Shown: one piece after another, positions 1 through 7,450 of the stretch
Position numbering within the stretch: position 1 is the stretch's first letter
Layout of the letters: every line of letters begins with the position of its first letter
Assembly (NCBI GenBank): GCA_021151825.1
Contig: JAGKWQ010000001.1
Coordinates: 496,001 to 560,000 of the forward strand
Source: Cellvibrionaceae bacterium
Lineage (GTDB): Bacteria; Pseudomonadota; Gammaproteobacteria; Pseudomonadales; Cellvibrionaceae
Direction: 5' to 3'
Length of the DNA: 64,000 nt
Notes under the pieces: model-generated
What the model was told of the DNA's origin: nothing
Seen by the model: the letters and a program-made list of their open reading frames with translations, nothing else
Databases searched by the model: none
Position numbers and translations under genes: made by a program

Positions 1-120
1 CGCACCGGCAACCAAATACCCCAGGATCGCCCCCAGACCGAGGCGACGAAATAGCGGCACCGCAATGGTGGCTGCCAGCAGATAATAAATAGCGTGTAAT
101 AGTGTTTCGTGGTGTTCCAT
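1..120 (-). CDS. CPA2-family monovalent cation:proton antiporter (KefB/KefC type), N-terminal fragment
   Basis: Only the first 40 codons lie in the window; the gene runs off the left edge. The start codon is at 118-120 on the minus strand. The peptide begins MEHHETLLHAIYYLLA and continues with VPLFRRLGLGAILGYLVAGA. A short polar start, one hydrophobic helix and a R-x-x-x-G-x-x-L-G-Y-L-x-A-G motif are the usual opening of KefB/KefC-like sodium or potassium/proton antiporters of the inner membrane. The exact subfamily cannot be told from this fragment, and the C-terminal regulatory (TrkA-N) domain, if present, lies outside. No gene follows it within 200 bases, so its promoter is probably in 121-324. 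Confidence 0.75.
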   Translation of the reverse strand, partial: MEHHETLLHAIYYLLAATIAVPLFRRLGLGAILGYLVAGA

Positions 121-324
121 AAAGTTAACTCTGATGTGGCGTGGTACAGGAATCAAAAATATTTTACACGCAGGTGATCTCAATCGAACACTGCAGTGAA
201 AATTATCTGGAAGATTTTTATTATTTTAGTGAGTTGATATTGAAATCTTCGAAGGGTTAATTTAAAGCAACAAATGATAATGAAAGCTCCAACATTAAAT
301 GCCAGAGCTTCCTGTTAAACGGGA

Positions 325-1209
325 TTATTGGCGAGCAACACTTACCTCATAGCTGCCAAGGTTATCATTAATGTCAGCAGGTGTTGTCTTGTCATTAATA
401 GCAAAAATCAACTCGCCTGCGCGATCAGCAACCAGAACATAATTTTCACCAACAGAGAACCAACGGCCATAGGGACCAATTTTAACTAACAACGCGCCCA
501 AATTAGCACCGGGTAACAGGCAAAGACTACCGCACATTTCGGTTCCCCTGGGGGTAGAAAGCGGATACGCGACATTCGTAGGCCATACATTTATACGCCC
601 CGCCGCCCTGATCATTACGCGCTGGTTGGGCACAACATTGATATGTGACGCAGTATTAAAACTTGCCCCTCTAACCACAAAACGTTTGGGCTCATAAAAC
701 GCTAACACATCGTGAAATTTGCGCTGACTTTTAACAATACGATAGTTGGCTACACCAATATAAGGCGGGTTATCGTATTGCTGGACAGAAACGATTAATT
801 CATTCGTACCTTCAACAAACGGTGAATAATCCAGGTTCTTACATAACAGCACGCGCTCTGATGCCATCACGGTCCAATGTTGTTGGATGCATTCATGAAA
901 CCATGCACTGGCATCCTTACCATTAACATATGCCTGGATTTTTAAAATCGAGGGACCACGCTGTGGTGCTAACGCGGGAGACGGATAAGGTGAAGGATAG
1001 ACAGGTTCAAACTCAGGCCTGTTCAGTGGCATAAAAATATCCGGCGGTAAATACACCGCTATATCCACTACCTGGGCTTCCAACATATTCGCATTCGCCG
1101 GCTCTATACGCAGTGTGCGCGCCCCCCCATCATCTTGCGCAACGGTATAACTGGCCAAGGTTAATCCTGCAACAACGCCCAATAACGAAAACATCTTTTT
1201 AAAAATCAT
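325..1209 (-). CDS. Exported protein with C-terminal LecA (PA-IL)-like lectin domain
   Basis: This 294-residue protein starts at the ATG at 1207-1209, with an AGGA ribosome site about 8 bases upstream; a longer in-frame start at 1266 lacks that support. Residues 1-25 form a signal peptide (MIFKKMFSLLGVVAG, cleavage near Ala-Gln). The middle is proline-rich around residues 61-83 and contains Cys pairs, and I do not recognise it. Residues about 190-292 align by eye with the Pseudomonas LecA/PA-IL galactophilic lectin fold: VMIRAAG, a Cys-x3-Cys region, GALLVKIG, GELIFAINDK and DNLGSYEVSV. In PA-IL the Asp after the final strand and the Asn/Asp pair before GS(F/Y) bind calcium and sugar, and both are present here. 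Sugar binding on or outside the cell is inferred. The N-terminal part may be a separate domain. Confidence 0.7.
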   Translation of the reverse strand: MIFKKMFSLLGVVAGLTLASYTVAQDDGGARTLRIEPANANMLEAQVVDIAVYLPPDIFMPLNRPEFEPVYPSPYPSPALAPQRGPSILKIQAYVNGKDASAWFHECIQQHWTVMASERVLLCKNLDYSPFVEGTNELIVSVQQYDNPPYIGVANYRIVKSQRKFHDVLAFYEPKRFVVRGASFNTASHINVVPNQRVMIRAAGRINVWPTNVAYPLSTPRGTEMCGSLCLLPGANLGALLVKIGPYGRWFSVGENYVLVADRAGELIFAINDKTTPADINDNLGSYEVSVARQ

Positions 1210-1662
1210 ACTTATATCCTGGTTAATTATCCAAATAATCACGTTTGAGCAATTCGACACTCCCAATACTTTCTCCTTGCCCGATTATCTCCTTATTAAC
1301 CAATGGCCTTTCAGCTAAAGGTGTAACTCAGAGAAATACATTCTAGTTGGAAGCCAATGAACTATAGAAATGTTTCTAATTTAAGTGCCGTCCAACAAAG
1401 TTAGATAAAAGGTAAATTTTTTATTATTGCTGTCGATTTTGGTTTGGCTCATCCGACTATTACCTGATAACACTCAAACGTTCCGTTGGTAACAGGTGAG
1501 GAGAACTCCGCACGAGGAACAACGCTGCCCATATGTGGACCAATAGAGAGTGGTTTAAAAAAACGTGCAACAGCGCTAAACGAGAGTAAGCTCGCCATAG
1601 AATTTACTGTTTTTCATTAAGCTGATTTAACTGATTGTTTTAATTACCGAAGGAGATATGAC
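1210..1662. other. Intergenic stretch without a recognised gene
   Basis: This stretch separates the minus-strand lectin gene from the plus-strand DUF1428 gene, so it should hold both promoters. A strong ribosome site (AAGGAGAT) lies at 1649-1656 just before the DUF1428 start. A 49-codon minus-strand frame (about 1450-1599) exists but has no ribosome site, so I do not call it. The rest is AT-rich, and I see no repeat or structured RNA. Confidence 0.5.
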
Positions 1663-2028
1663 ATGACTCATTACGTAGATGGTTTTTTACTTCCTATTGC
1701 TCCGGAAAAGCTACCGGAGTACCAACAAATGGCCAACAAAGCAGGTGCTGTATGGAAAGAACATGGTGCTATTGCATATTGGGAGTGCGTTGGTGATGAC
1801 CTGGATATTCAGGACATGACCAGCTTCCGCACTGCAGCTGGCTGTAAAGATAATGAAACAGTAGTCATCGCCTGGATTATTTTCCCATCGCGCGAAGAGC
1901 GCGACCGCATCAACGCATTAGTAATGGCCGATCCGCGCCTGAACGATATGTGCGATAAAGAAAATCCACCGTTTGATTTCAAACGTATGGCTTACGGTGG
2001 ATTCAAATCCATCGTGCGTCACGAATAA
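1663..2028 (+). CDS. DUF1428 family protein (YbaA-like)
   Basis: This 121-residue protein is the usual length for DUF1428 (YbaA of E. coli). Characteristic segments are YVDGFLLPI at the start, HGAIAYWECVGDD, VIAWIIFPSREERD and FDFKRMAYGGFKSIV at the end. The family has a ferredoxin-like dimeric alpha/beta-barrel fold and no firmly assigned reaction. It has a strong ribosome site, and it leads a run of four small genes (DUF1428, VOC, YCII, GyrI-like) in the same direction with a gap of only 42 bases to the next. These families often occur together in stress or detoxification cassettes, sometimes with an ECF sigma factor, but none is seen here. Family call firm; function unknown. Confidence 0.9.
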   Translation: MTHYVDGFLLPIAPEKLPEYQQMANKAGAVWKEHGAIAYWECVGDDLDIQDMTSFRTAAGCKDNETVVIAWIIFPSREERDRINALVMADPRLNDMCDKENPPFDFKRMAYGGFKSIVRHE

Positions 2029-2070
2029 ATTTTATTGTATTTTTTTAACCATTTTTAAAGGAATTCGATT

Positions 2071-2478
2071 ATGGCAACGCAAGTGTTTGTTAATTTTCCG
2101 GTTAAAGATCTGGAAAAATCCAAAGCGTTTTTTACCCAACTCGGCTACAGTTTTAATCCGCAATTTACCGACGAAAAAGCGGCCTGCATGGTTATTAGTG
2201 ATACTATTTATTCCATGCTGGTTACTGAGGCAATGTTTAAAACATTCACCCCCAAAGCAATTGCTGATGGTCATAGTACTAAAGAAGTTATTGTGTGTCT
2301 CTCCTGCGAGAGCCGCGCAAAAGTGGATGAAACAATTAGCAAAGCCGTAGCCGCCGGTGGCAAGGCCTGGCCGGTAGAACCACTTGACCATGGTTTTATG
2401 TATTATCACGGTTTTACCGATCTGGATGGCCACCATTGGGAAATTATGTTTATGGAGCCCTCACACGTTCAGGAATAA
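2071..2478 (+). CDS. VOC superfamily (glyoxalase/bleomycin resistance-like) protein
   Basis: A 135-residue single-domain protein with the VOC pattern of paired beta-alpha-beta-beta-beta units: VFVNFPVKDLEKSKAFFTQLGY at the start and GFTDLDGHHWEIMFMEP at the end. The terminal W-E-[IL] strand carries the usual metal-binding Glu. The sequence resembles the family often labelled lactoylglutathione lyase-like, whose substrates are mostly unknown. It follows DUF1428 by 42 bases with its own ribosome site (AAAGGAA), so co-transcription is likely. It is one of two VOC genes in this region (the other is at 4565-4966 on the opposite strand), and they are not close copies. Confidence 0.88.
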   Translation: MATQVFVNFPVKDLEKSKAFFTQLGYSFNPQFTDEKAACMVISDTIYSMLVTEAMFKTFTPKAIADGHSTKEVIVCLSCESRAKVDETISKAVAAGGKAWPVEPLDHGFMYYHGFTDLDGHHWEIMFMEPSHVQE

Positions 2479-2635
2479 TTGTCACATATGCCCGGCTAAT
2501 ACAAACCCTGTGTAATAACAGTCTTTGGCGGTAAAAGATCATGGATTATTGCTTTTGAATAATTGATCGTTGCCGCCCGGATAATCAAAGTCAGCATGAG
2601 CGCTGGTTGTACTACCAACAATGACGAGGAAAACG

Positions 2636-3022
2636 ATGAAATATTTATGCATGGTTTATTACGATGAAAACATCATCAACAACATGACCTCTAACGAATG
2701 GAAAGCATTGAATAGCGAATGCGAAGCCTGCGGCCAAAACTTGCGCGATAGCGGGAAAATGATTGGTGGCAATGCGCTGCATCCATCGACTACGGCAACC
2801 AGTTTGCGTATTCGCGATGGGAAACCATTAATTACCGATGGCCCATTTGCTGAAACCAAAGAGCAACTAGCTGGTTTTTATTTACTGGATGCACGCGATT
2901 TAAATGAAGCCATACAACTCGCCAGCAAAATTCCACCGGCACGTATTGGCACTATTGAAATTCGTCCGATCCGCGAACTGGACTCAACAAAAGATGAACG
3001 AATCCAACAACACTTCGGTTAA
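2636..3022 (+). CDS. YCII/DGPF domain protein
   Basis: The ATG at 2636 is preferred over 2621 because a GAGGA ribosome site ends 5 bases before it and the protein then opens directly with the family's MKYLCMVYYDE. The 128-residue protein carries the DGPFAETKEQLAGFYLLDA signature of YCII-related (DGPF) proteins and ends with IEIRPIRE. The family has a dimeric ferredoxin-like fold with a conserved His/Asp pair; enzyme activity is proven only for a few distant members. DGPF proteins commonly sit beside ECF sigma factors, but none is present here. The next gene begins inside the last 29 bases of this one, which indicates coupled translation. Confidence 0.88.
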   Translation: MKYLCMVYYDENIINNMTSNEWKALNSECEACGQNLRDSGKMIGGNALHPSTTATSLRIRDGKPLITDGPFAETKEQLAGFYLLDARDLNEAIQLASKIPPARIGTIEIRPIRELDSTKDERIQQHFG

Positions 3023-3506
3023 TGAAAAAATTGCATTGGCACAACCACGGATTGAACAAGCCGGCCCATTATTAATTGCCGGCTTGCGCGAACCGCTGGA
3101 CGAACATGCTGCACAGAAAATCCCTCAACTCTGGCAACAATTAACAACCAGTTGGGATCAGATTCCACAACGTGTCGGCGCCACCGGGTTTGGCCTTTGT
3201 ATTCATTTACATAACCAGGAATATTATTACATGGCAGGCTGTGCGGTATGGGACTTTACCGGGCTCCCTGAAACATTCAGCCCCTTTATTATTCCGTCAC
3301 AGACCTATGCGATATTCAGTCACAAGGGAACTGTAAATAGCATTCGCGCTACAATTGATTTTGCATTTGATAAATGGTTGCCCACGTCCGAATACAACCA
3401 CGCTACCGCAGAGGAAAATGCGTTGCATTTTTTTGAGCGCTATGGAGAGCAATTTAATCCACATACCGGTGAAGGTGATATTGAAATCTGGTTGCCTGTT
3501 ACTTAA
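2994..3506 (+). CDS. GyrI-like / AraC effector-binding-like small protein
   Basis: A 170-residue protein (MNESNNTSVNEKIALAQ...) starting 29 bases inside the YCII gene, in another frame. Segments such as IPQLWQQLTTSWDQIPQ, FGLCIHLHNQEYYYMAGCAV, FIIPSQTYAIFSHKGTVNSI and TGEGDIEIWLPV are typical of the GyrI-like small-molecule binding fold (SOUL/effector-binding domain of AraC, BmrR and SbmC). Free-standing members bind or modify small hydrophobic compounds. Here there is no DNA-binding domain, so it is not itself a regulator. It is the last gene of the four-gene cassette and is followed directly by a terminator. The substrate is unknown. An upstream in-frame ATG at 2904 would lie deep within the YCII gene and is less likely. 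Confidence 0.8.
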   Translation: MNESNNTSVNEKIALAQPRIEQAGPLLIAGLREPLDEHAAQKIPQLWQQLTTSWDQIPQRVGATGFGLCIHLHNQEYYYMAGCAVWDFTGLPETFSPFIIPSQTYAIFSHKGTVNSIRATIDFAFDKWLPTSEYNHATAEENALHFFERYGEQFNPHTGEGDIEIWLPVT

Positions 3507-3510
3507 TAAA

Positions 3511-3541
3511 AGCGCATCTTTTGGATGCGCTTTTTATTTTT
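3511..3541 (+). terminator. Rho-independent terminator after the four-gene cassette
   Basis: A stem AGCGCATC / GATGCGCT with a short T-rich loop is followed by a T-rich tail (TTTTTATTTTTT). It ends the DUF1428-VOC-YCII-GyrI transcript 5 bases after the last stop codon. Confidence 0.85.
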
Positions 3542-3577
3542 TGTACTCATAAAACAATGTATAAATAGCCAATGAAA

Positions 3578-4393
3578 TTAATTTAATAAAGATGCAAGAT
3601 ATTTGGTTACGGGTTTGGTTAAGCTATTATCCGTCCAATACGCGTTATGCGACATAGGATTCCAATTGACAAATATCCCGCCAGAATTAATAGCAATATC
3701 ATTGTCTACTACTTTACTGTATGCATCGTTAATAGGTTTTAATGGATAGGCCAGGACATCATCCTTATCATAATAATTCAACCACTTACTTTTTGCGCGA
3801 GTACTGTCTGATAATAATTCACCGGGAAATTTAATCGGAAAGATATCGTTTTTATCATACGCAAACGTAAATAATGGAATGTTACAACCAAAGGTGATAA
3901 AGCCTGCATGCGTCTTGAATTGCTCGAATTCCGACAAACCTGCAGCACCATGCTGTTGCATATCCCAAATGTAACTGGAAATAATATGCCCACCTAAAGA
4001 ATGGGCCATTACCACAAGAGGGCACGCGGCTCCGCCCAATTGCTGGCTATATAATTCACCCATTTTTTCGCGTATGCGTGCATGAATACGATGATAAGGG
4101 GCCTTTGCGTTATCGCCCACCTTTTGATACGCCACAGCGTCACTTAATGCAGTAATGGTAAATCTTCGTAGTGAAAAAAAATCCAGATCATTATTTTCGT
4201 TGGCTTCTTTTAGATATTTTTCCTGGCGACCAAATAAAATATCAGCCCAATGAATGGGCTGCCACGCAACACGATTGGGGTCCACATCGGCATCGGCTAA
4301 ACGCCCCTGAAGCTCGGCAATCATAGAATTTGCAAATTCAGGCTCTTGAGAGCCAATTCCATGAATAATAATCACAGCAAGATCTTTAGACAT
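3578..4393 (-). CDS. Alpha/beta hydrolase-like protein with GHSLGG-type elbow
   Basis: A 271-residue protein with a perfect ribosome site (AAGGAGG) 5 bases before the ATG. It starts with a hydrophobic strand and VIIIHGIGSQ, an oxyanion-hole type HG motif. At residues 130-135 it has A-H-S-L-G-G, the lipase-style nucleophile elbow with Ser132. Candidate acid and base residues lie in the C-terminal third (NYYDKDDVLAYPLKP and MSHNAYWTDNS). There is no signal peptide, so it acts in the cytoplasm. The segment between 30 and 120, with many charged residues, probably forms a lid. Substrate unknown; a carboxylester or lipid substrate is only a guess. It stands alone and is convergent with the upstream cassette. 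Confidence 0.75.
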   Translation of the reverse strand: MSKDLAVIIIHGIGSQEPEFANSMIAELQGRLADADVDPNRVAWQPIHWADILFGRQEKYLKEANENNDLDFFSLRRFTITALSDAVAYQKVGDNAKAPYHRIHARIREKMGELYSQQLGGAACPLVVMAHSLGGHIISSYIWDMQQHGAAGLSEFEQFKTHAGFITFGCNIPLFTFAYDKNDIFPIKFPGELLSDSTRAKSKWLNYYDKDDVLAYPLKPINDAYSKVVDNDIAINSGGIFVNWNPMSHNAYWTDNSLTKPVTKYLASLLN

Positions 4394-4518
4394 AAAAACC
4401 TCCTTGAGAGATACGTGTTGTTTGTTCTAAACATACTAGCTACTTTAATTTAGCGAGAGCTACCTCCATTTGGGGGGCAATTTGATTAAACAGACTGTAT
4501 ATTCCATCTGCGAGCTAT

Positions 4519-4549
4519 AAAAAAGGAGGCCAATTGACCTCCTTTTTGT
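4519..4549 (-). terminator. Rho-independent terminator after the second VOC gene
   Basis: On the minus strand a stem AAAAAGGAGG / CCTCCTTTTT with a short loop is followed by a T run. It lies 16 bases past the VOC stop codon at 4565. Because the A and T flanks are symmetric it could also work on the other strand, though nothing is transcribed toward it from there. Confidence 0.8.
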
Positions 4550-4564
4550 ATCAACGGCACACCA

Positions 4565-4966
4565 CTAGGCGTCCCACTCCATGTACCCATGAACCTCGGC
4601 ATAATCATAGGTAGTGATTTCAAATGGATTACCGTCAGGGTCCCTAAAATAAATTGACCATGAAAGGTCATGGTCAACGATAGTGGTTGGCATATCGTTA
4701 TCTTTCAGGTGTTCAATCCAGGCAAAGAAATTTTCTGCTGTCACGGTAAAGGCAATTACAGTATTTTGAATAGTTTCCGATTCAAATAATGCCAAATGGA
4801 TATTGCCCTGCGCATTGCCAATGGTTAGAGGACCTTTTTCCGTTGCCCACGCATCAAACTCAGGCACACGCTCAAACCCAAGAATATCTTTGTACCACTG
4901 CTCTGCACGCTGCCGGTTTTTAACCGATACATGTACATGGTCGATTAGCAGTAAATCTGGAACCAT
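4565..4966 (-). CDS. VOC superfamily protein
   Basis: A 133-residue single-domain VOC protein. The start LLLIDHVHVSVKNRQRAEQWYKDILGF gives the first beta-alpha unit with the metal-ligand His, and IYFRDPDGNPFEITTYDY gives the last strand with the metal-ligand Glu. These match glyoxalase/bleomycin-resistance/dioxygenase family members that bind one divalent metal per site. A ribosome site (AGAGGA) lies 8 bases before the ATG. It is a single-gene unit flanked by terminators on both sides. The substrate cannot be told. Confidence 0.85.
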   Translation of the reverse strand: MVPDLLLIDHVHVSVKNRQRAEQWYKDILGFERVPEFDAWATEKGPLTIGNAQGNIHLALFESETIQNTVIAFTVTAENFFAWIEHLKDNDMPTTIVDHDLSWSIYFRDPDGNPFEITTYDYAEVHGYMEWDA

Positions 4967-5007
4967 ATCATCATCCTCTATTGTTTCTGCTATCCAGTTT
5001 ACAATAA

Positions 5008-5036
5008 AAAACGGAGAGGCATAGCTCTCCGTTTTT
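5008..5036 (-). terminator. Rho-independent terminator after the tubulin-like gene
   Basis: The stem AACGGAGAG / CTCTCCGTT has a 6-base loop and T-rich flanks on both sides. On the minus strand it ends transcription of the tubulin-like gene, whose stop is at 5063, before the VOC gene that begins at 4966. Confidence 0.85.
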
Positions 5037-5062
5037 GACCAGCTAAACGTACACGTTCGTCA

Positions 5063-7267
5063 TTATGTTTTGGTTTTATCGAGGGATAAAGACGTAGAGT
5101 TAAGAGAAACAATACGGGTTTTACTGATCTTATGGCGATAAATTTCGCGCAGGTATTTAATCGCTTTTTTCACACTATCACGCGATAGGCGGATATCGTT
5201 AATAGAACAAAATTTCTCCGAATCATTAATCAACTCGCGATATTTTTTCTCGTACATAGGCTTGATTGCGTACCAGTTGGTGTCCAGAATTTTCGCCGGG
5301 TTTTCATACTCATTGAGCATTTTATCCACCAGCTTTTCATCAAAATCCTCTGCCCGAATGAAATCGAGCATCGCGGTATCCAGCTGCTCATCAAAACGAT
5401 ACGGGTCTTTGGCAAAGCAGCGCTTGATAAATGCGACGATCAGGGTCAGGAAGTCATCGCTCAAACAGGGGCTTTTTACGATCAACGTGGTTAACGAAAT
5501 ATTTGCCGATGCACCAATTACCAACGCGTAGCGCTTCAATGTTGTATTGGGGAACAAACCATTCAAATGGGATTTGAGTTTATTCAAATCCATATAGGAA
5601 AGTTTGTAATCTTTCGGCAACGAAATGATCGACACAATGGACGAGCAATTTTTGAAGAAATGCAAATTCTTCAGCTCTTCCGGGTCATAGCCTTTTTGTA
5701 AATATTTCGCCAATGCATCGCGGTAGCGGCCAGATTCAATCGGCAGCAAACTGATACCTTCAATCGCTTGGGTGACTTTATTGAAGTGCGGCAAATCGAT
5801 AGAGCGATAGAATAAATCATCAATATTCAATTCGCTGGATTTTTTAGTTTCAATACCGCGCAGCTTGTCTACACCTTGTGGCGCCATTGCAGCGGGAATA
5901 ACCGATTCGGCGTAAGCGACTGCCACCGGCCCCGCCAAACTCATAAATAAATCGTTGGCATCCAGGCGAATAGTTTCGCCGATATCGATGCCGGCACGAC
6001 GGAAATAATTTTCGTCGTAATCGGTTGTAACTGCTTGCGCGGTCAGGATGTTAAAAATTTGTTGGGAAATATATTGGTTCGCATATTTCTCCATCGCATT
6101 CACATCAATATGCTGGATGGCGCCTTCGTCGGTTTCTTCCGCGTAGCGCATGATGTCGTTGGAAATCAGCATCATCGCATTCCAGGGGCGAATGCGATGC
6201 ATCACGCTGGCTTCGCTCGAATCTTCGTTATCGAAGTTGTAAGAAAAATCCCATTCTTCCGATAAATACTTACACAACAGGCGACCCGCGTTGATATGCA
6301 AGGCTTCCGACATCTCCACACCGTGATCGGAAATATTCGGCAGTATGCAAATACCGCTGGTGAAGATCGGCTCGAATACAAATGAATGGCCGCGGTTTTC
6401 AGCATCATCTGACGGTGCACGCACATCAAACGTTTTGCTCATGTACGCATATTGTTGTGCAAGACCAAATTCACTCGCCATGCCCGAACCGGTGCCGCCG
6501 CCCGCACTGAAAATATAAAAATACAAGCGCGACTGGTTGGCCTTAATTCCGCAGGAATCGATTAAATAAGAATGTACGTGCTTCCAATCGGGATTGGAGA
6601 AACGCTGGGTATCTTTATTTAAAATAATTTTGGCAAGGTACTGGCCGAGAATCGGTGCATTACCGGAACCACCGGCATGGACTTCGGACAGGTCCATGAT
6701 TTTCATTTTGGTGTAATCCTTGAGAAAACCGGAACGCTCCCCTTTGTGAGAAAAACGAATGCGGCCTTCGATATCTTTATCGAGATCCCCGAGCATCACC
6801 AGGGGTTCAATTAAAAATACCGGTTTGAGTTGATGCGCACCTTTTAAATGCAGGCTGCGTTTGATCCAGCGAATGGGGCGCTGGTCTTGCTCGCGCACCT
6901 CTTTTTCTTCGGTGGCAAATTCATTCAGGTAAAAGTTGCGTGCGTTGTAAACCAGCGAGGCCACATCCAACGCGATGTTGGAGCCGCAACGCCCCAAACC
7001 AATCAAGCATACCGACGGAAATTGCGGCTGCTTGCGCGAGTCCTGATCCTGTTCGTTACTAAGTCGCGGATAAACACTGGAGCGGAGGGTATCCAGATTG
7101 TAGAGGATCTTGTTCAGGTCCCGCTCGGTGAAATACATATAACCACTGCTGGAACCGGAGATGGACTCTTCTACAAGTTCGGATTGCGACTCTGGAATGG
7201 GTTCCAGTGTTGCAAGGTCGTCTTGTTCCAGAATCCCGGTGGAGCGCGAGGATTTTTTTGTGGCCAT
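5063..7267 (-). CDS. Tubulin/FtsZ-superfamily protein (tubulin-like domain)
   Basis: A 734-residue cytoplasmic protein without signal or membrane segments. After a polar, probably disordered tail (1-45), residues 84-98 (SVCLIGLGRCGSNIA) form the first strand and glycine loop of a tubulin-type nucleotide site. Residues 256-262 are GGGTGSG, the tubulin/FtsZ signature that binds the GTP phosphates. A segment near 433-441 (IRLDANDLF) resembles the T7 catalytic loop, with Asp residues where FtsZ has N-x-D. Residues 385-410 could correspond to the nucleotide-contacting helix region. The C-terminal 280 residues are unlike FtsZ. It is far longer than FtsZ (about 380) and clearly not the cell-division FtsZ; it matches the divergent tubulin-like families found sporadically in bacteria. 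It is monocistronic. Polymerisation and GTP hydrolysis are inferred from the motifs only. Confidence 0.85.
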   Translation of the reverse strand: MATKKSSRSTGILEQDDLATLEPIPESQSELVEESISGSSSGYMYFTERDLNKILYNLDTLRSSVYPRLSNEQDQDSRKQPQFPSVCLIGLGRCGSNIALDVASLVYNARNFYLNEFATEEKEVREQDQRPIRWIKRSLHLKGAHQLKPVFLIEPLVMLGDLDKDIEGRIRFSHKGERSGFLKDYTKMKIMDLSEVHAGGSGNAPILGQYLAKIILNKDTQRFSNPDWKHVHSYLIDSCGIKANQSRLYFYIFSAGGGTGSGMASEFGLAQQYAYMSKTFDVRAPSDDAENRGHSFVFEPIFTSGICILPNISDHGVEMSEALHINAGRLLCKYLSEEWDFSYNFDNEDSSEASVMHRIRPWNAMMLISNDIMRYAEETDEGAIQHIDVNAMEKYANQYISQQIFNILTAQAVTTDYDENYFRRAGIDIGETIRLDANDLFMSLAGPVAVAYAESVIPAAMAPQGVDKLRGIETKKSSELNIDDLFYRSIDLPHFNKVTQAIEGISLLPIESGRYRDALAKYLQKGYDPEELKNLHFFKNCSSIVSIISLPKDYKLSYMDLNKLKSHLNGLFPNTTLKRYALVIGASANISLTTLIVKSPCLSDDFLTLIVAFIKRCFAKDPYRFDEQLDTAMLDFIRAEDFDEKLVDKMLNEYENPAKILDTNWYAIKPMYEKKYRELINDSEKFCSINDIRLSRDSVKKAIKYLREIYRHKISKTRIVSLNSTSLSLDKTKT

Positions 7268-7408
7268 GATGAATGTTTGTCCTTGATGAACAGTTAGCTA
7301 TTAATTAGGGGGAAGGCCAGATACGGCTTATGGTCTTAACACCTATTAACGCTAGACGCGACTTGCAATAAATACAAATTTGCATGCCGCGCCTGTTCAA
7401 AAAGTCAC

Positions 7409-7430
7409 CGAAATCGACTGGGATTTCGAT
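7409..7430 (-). terminator. Possible terminator after the L,D-transpeptidase gene
   Basis: An inverted repeat CGAAATC / GATTTCG lies about 20 bases past the stop at 7451. On the minus strand it is followed some bases later by TTTTT. The stem is only 7 bp, so the call is weak. Confidence 0.35.
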
Positions 7431-7450
7431 GCATGGCAAGGAAGACCCTG

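Noticed and set aside
1450..1599. A 49-codon minus-strand reading frame in the gap before the DUF1428 gene.
   Set aside because: No ribosome site, no recognisable family, and it overlaps a likely promoter region.
5063..7267. Assignment of the tubulin-like gene as ftsZ.
   Set aside because: It is twice the length of FtsZ, lacks the usual ftsQAZ context and has a divergent catalytic loop.
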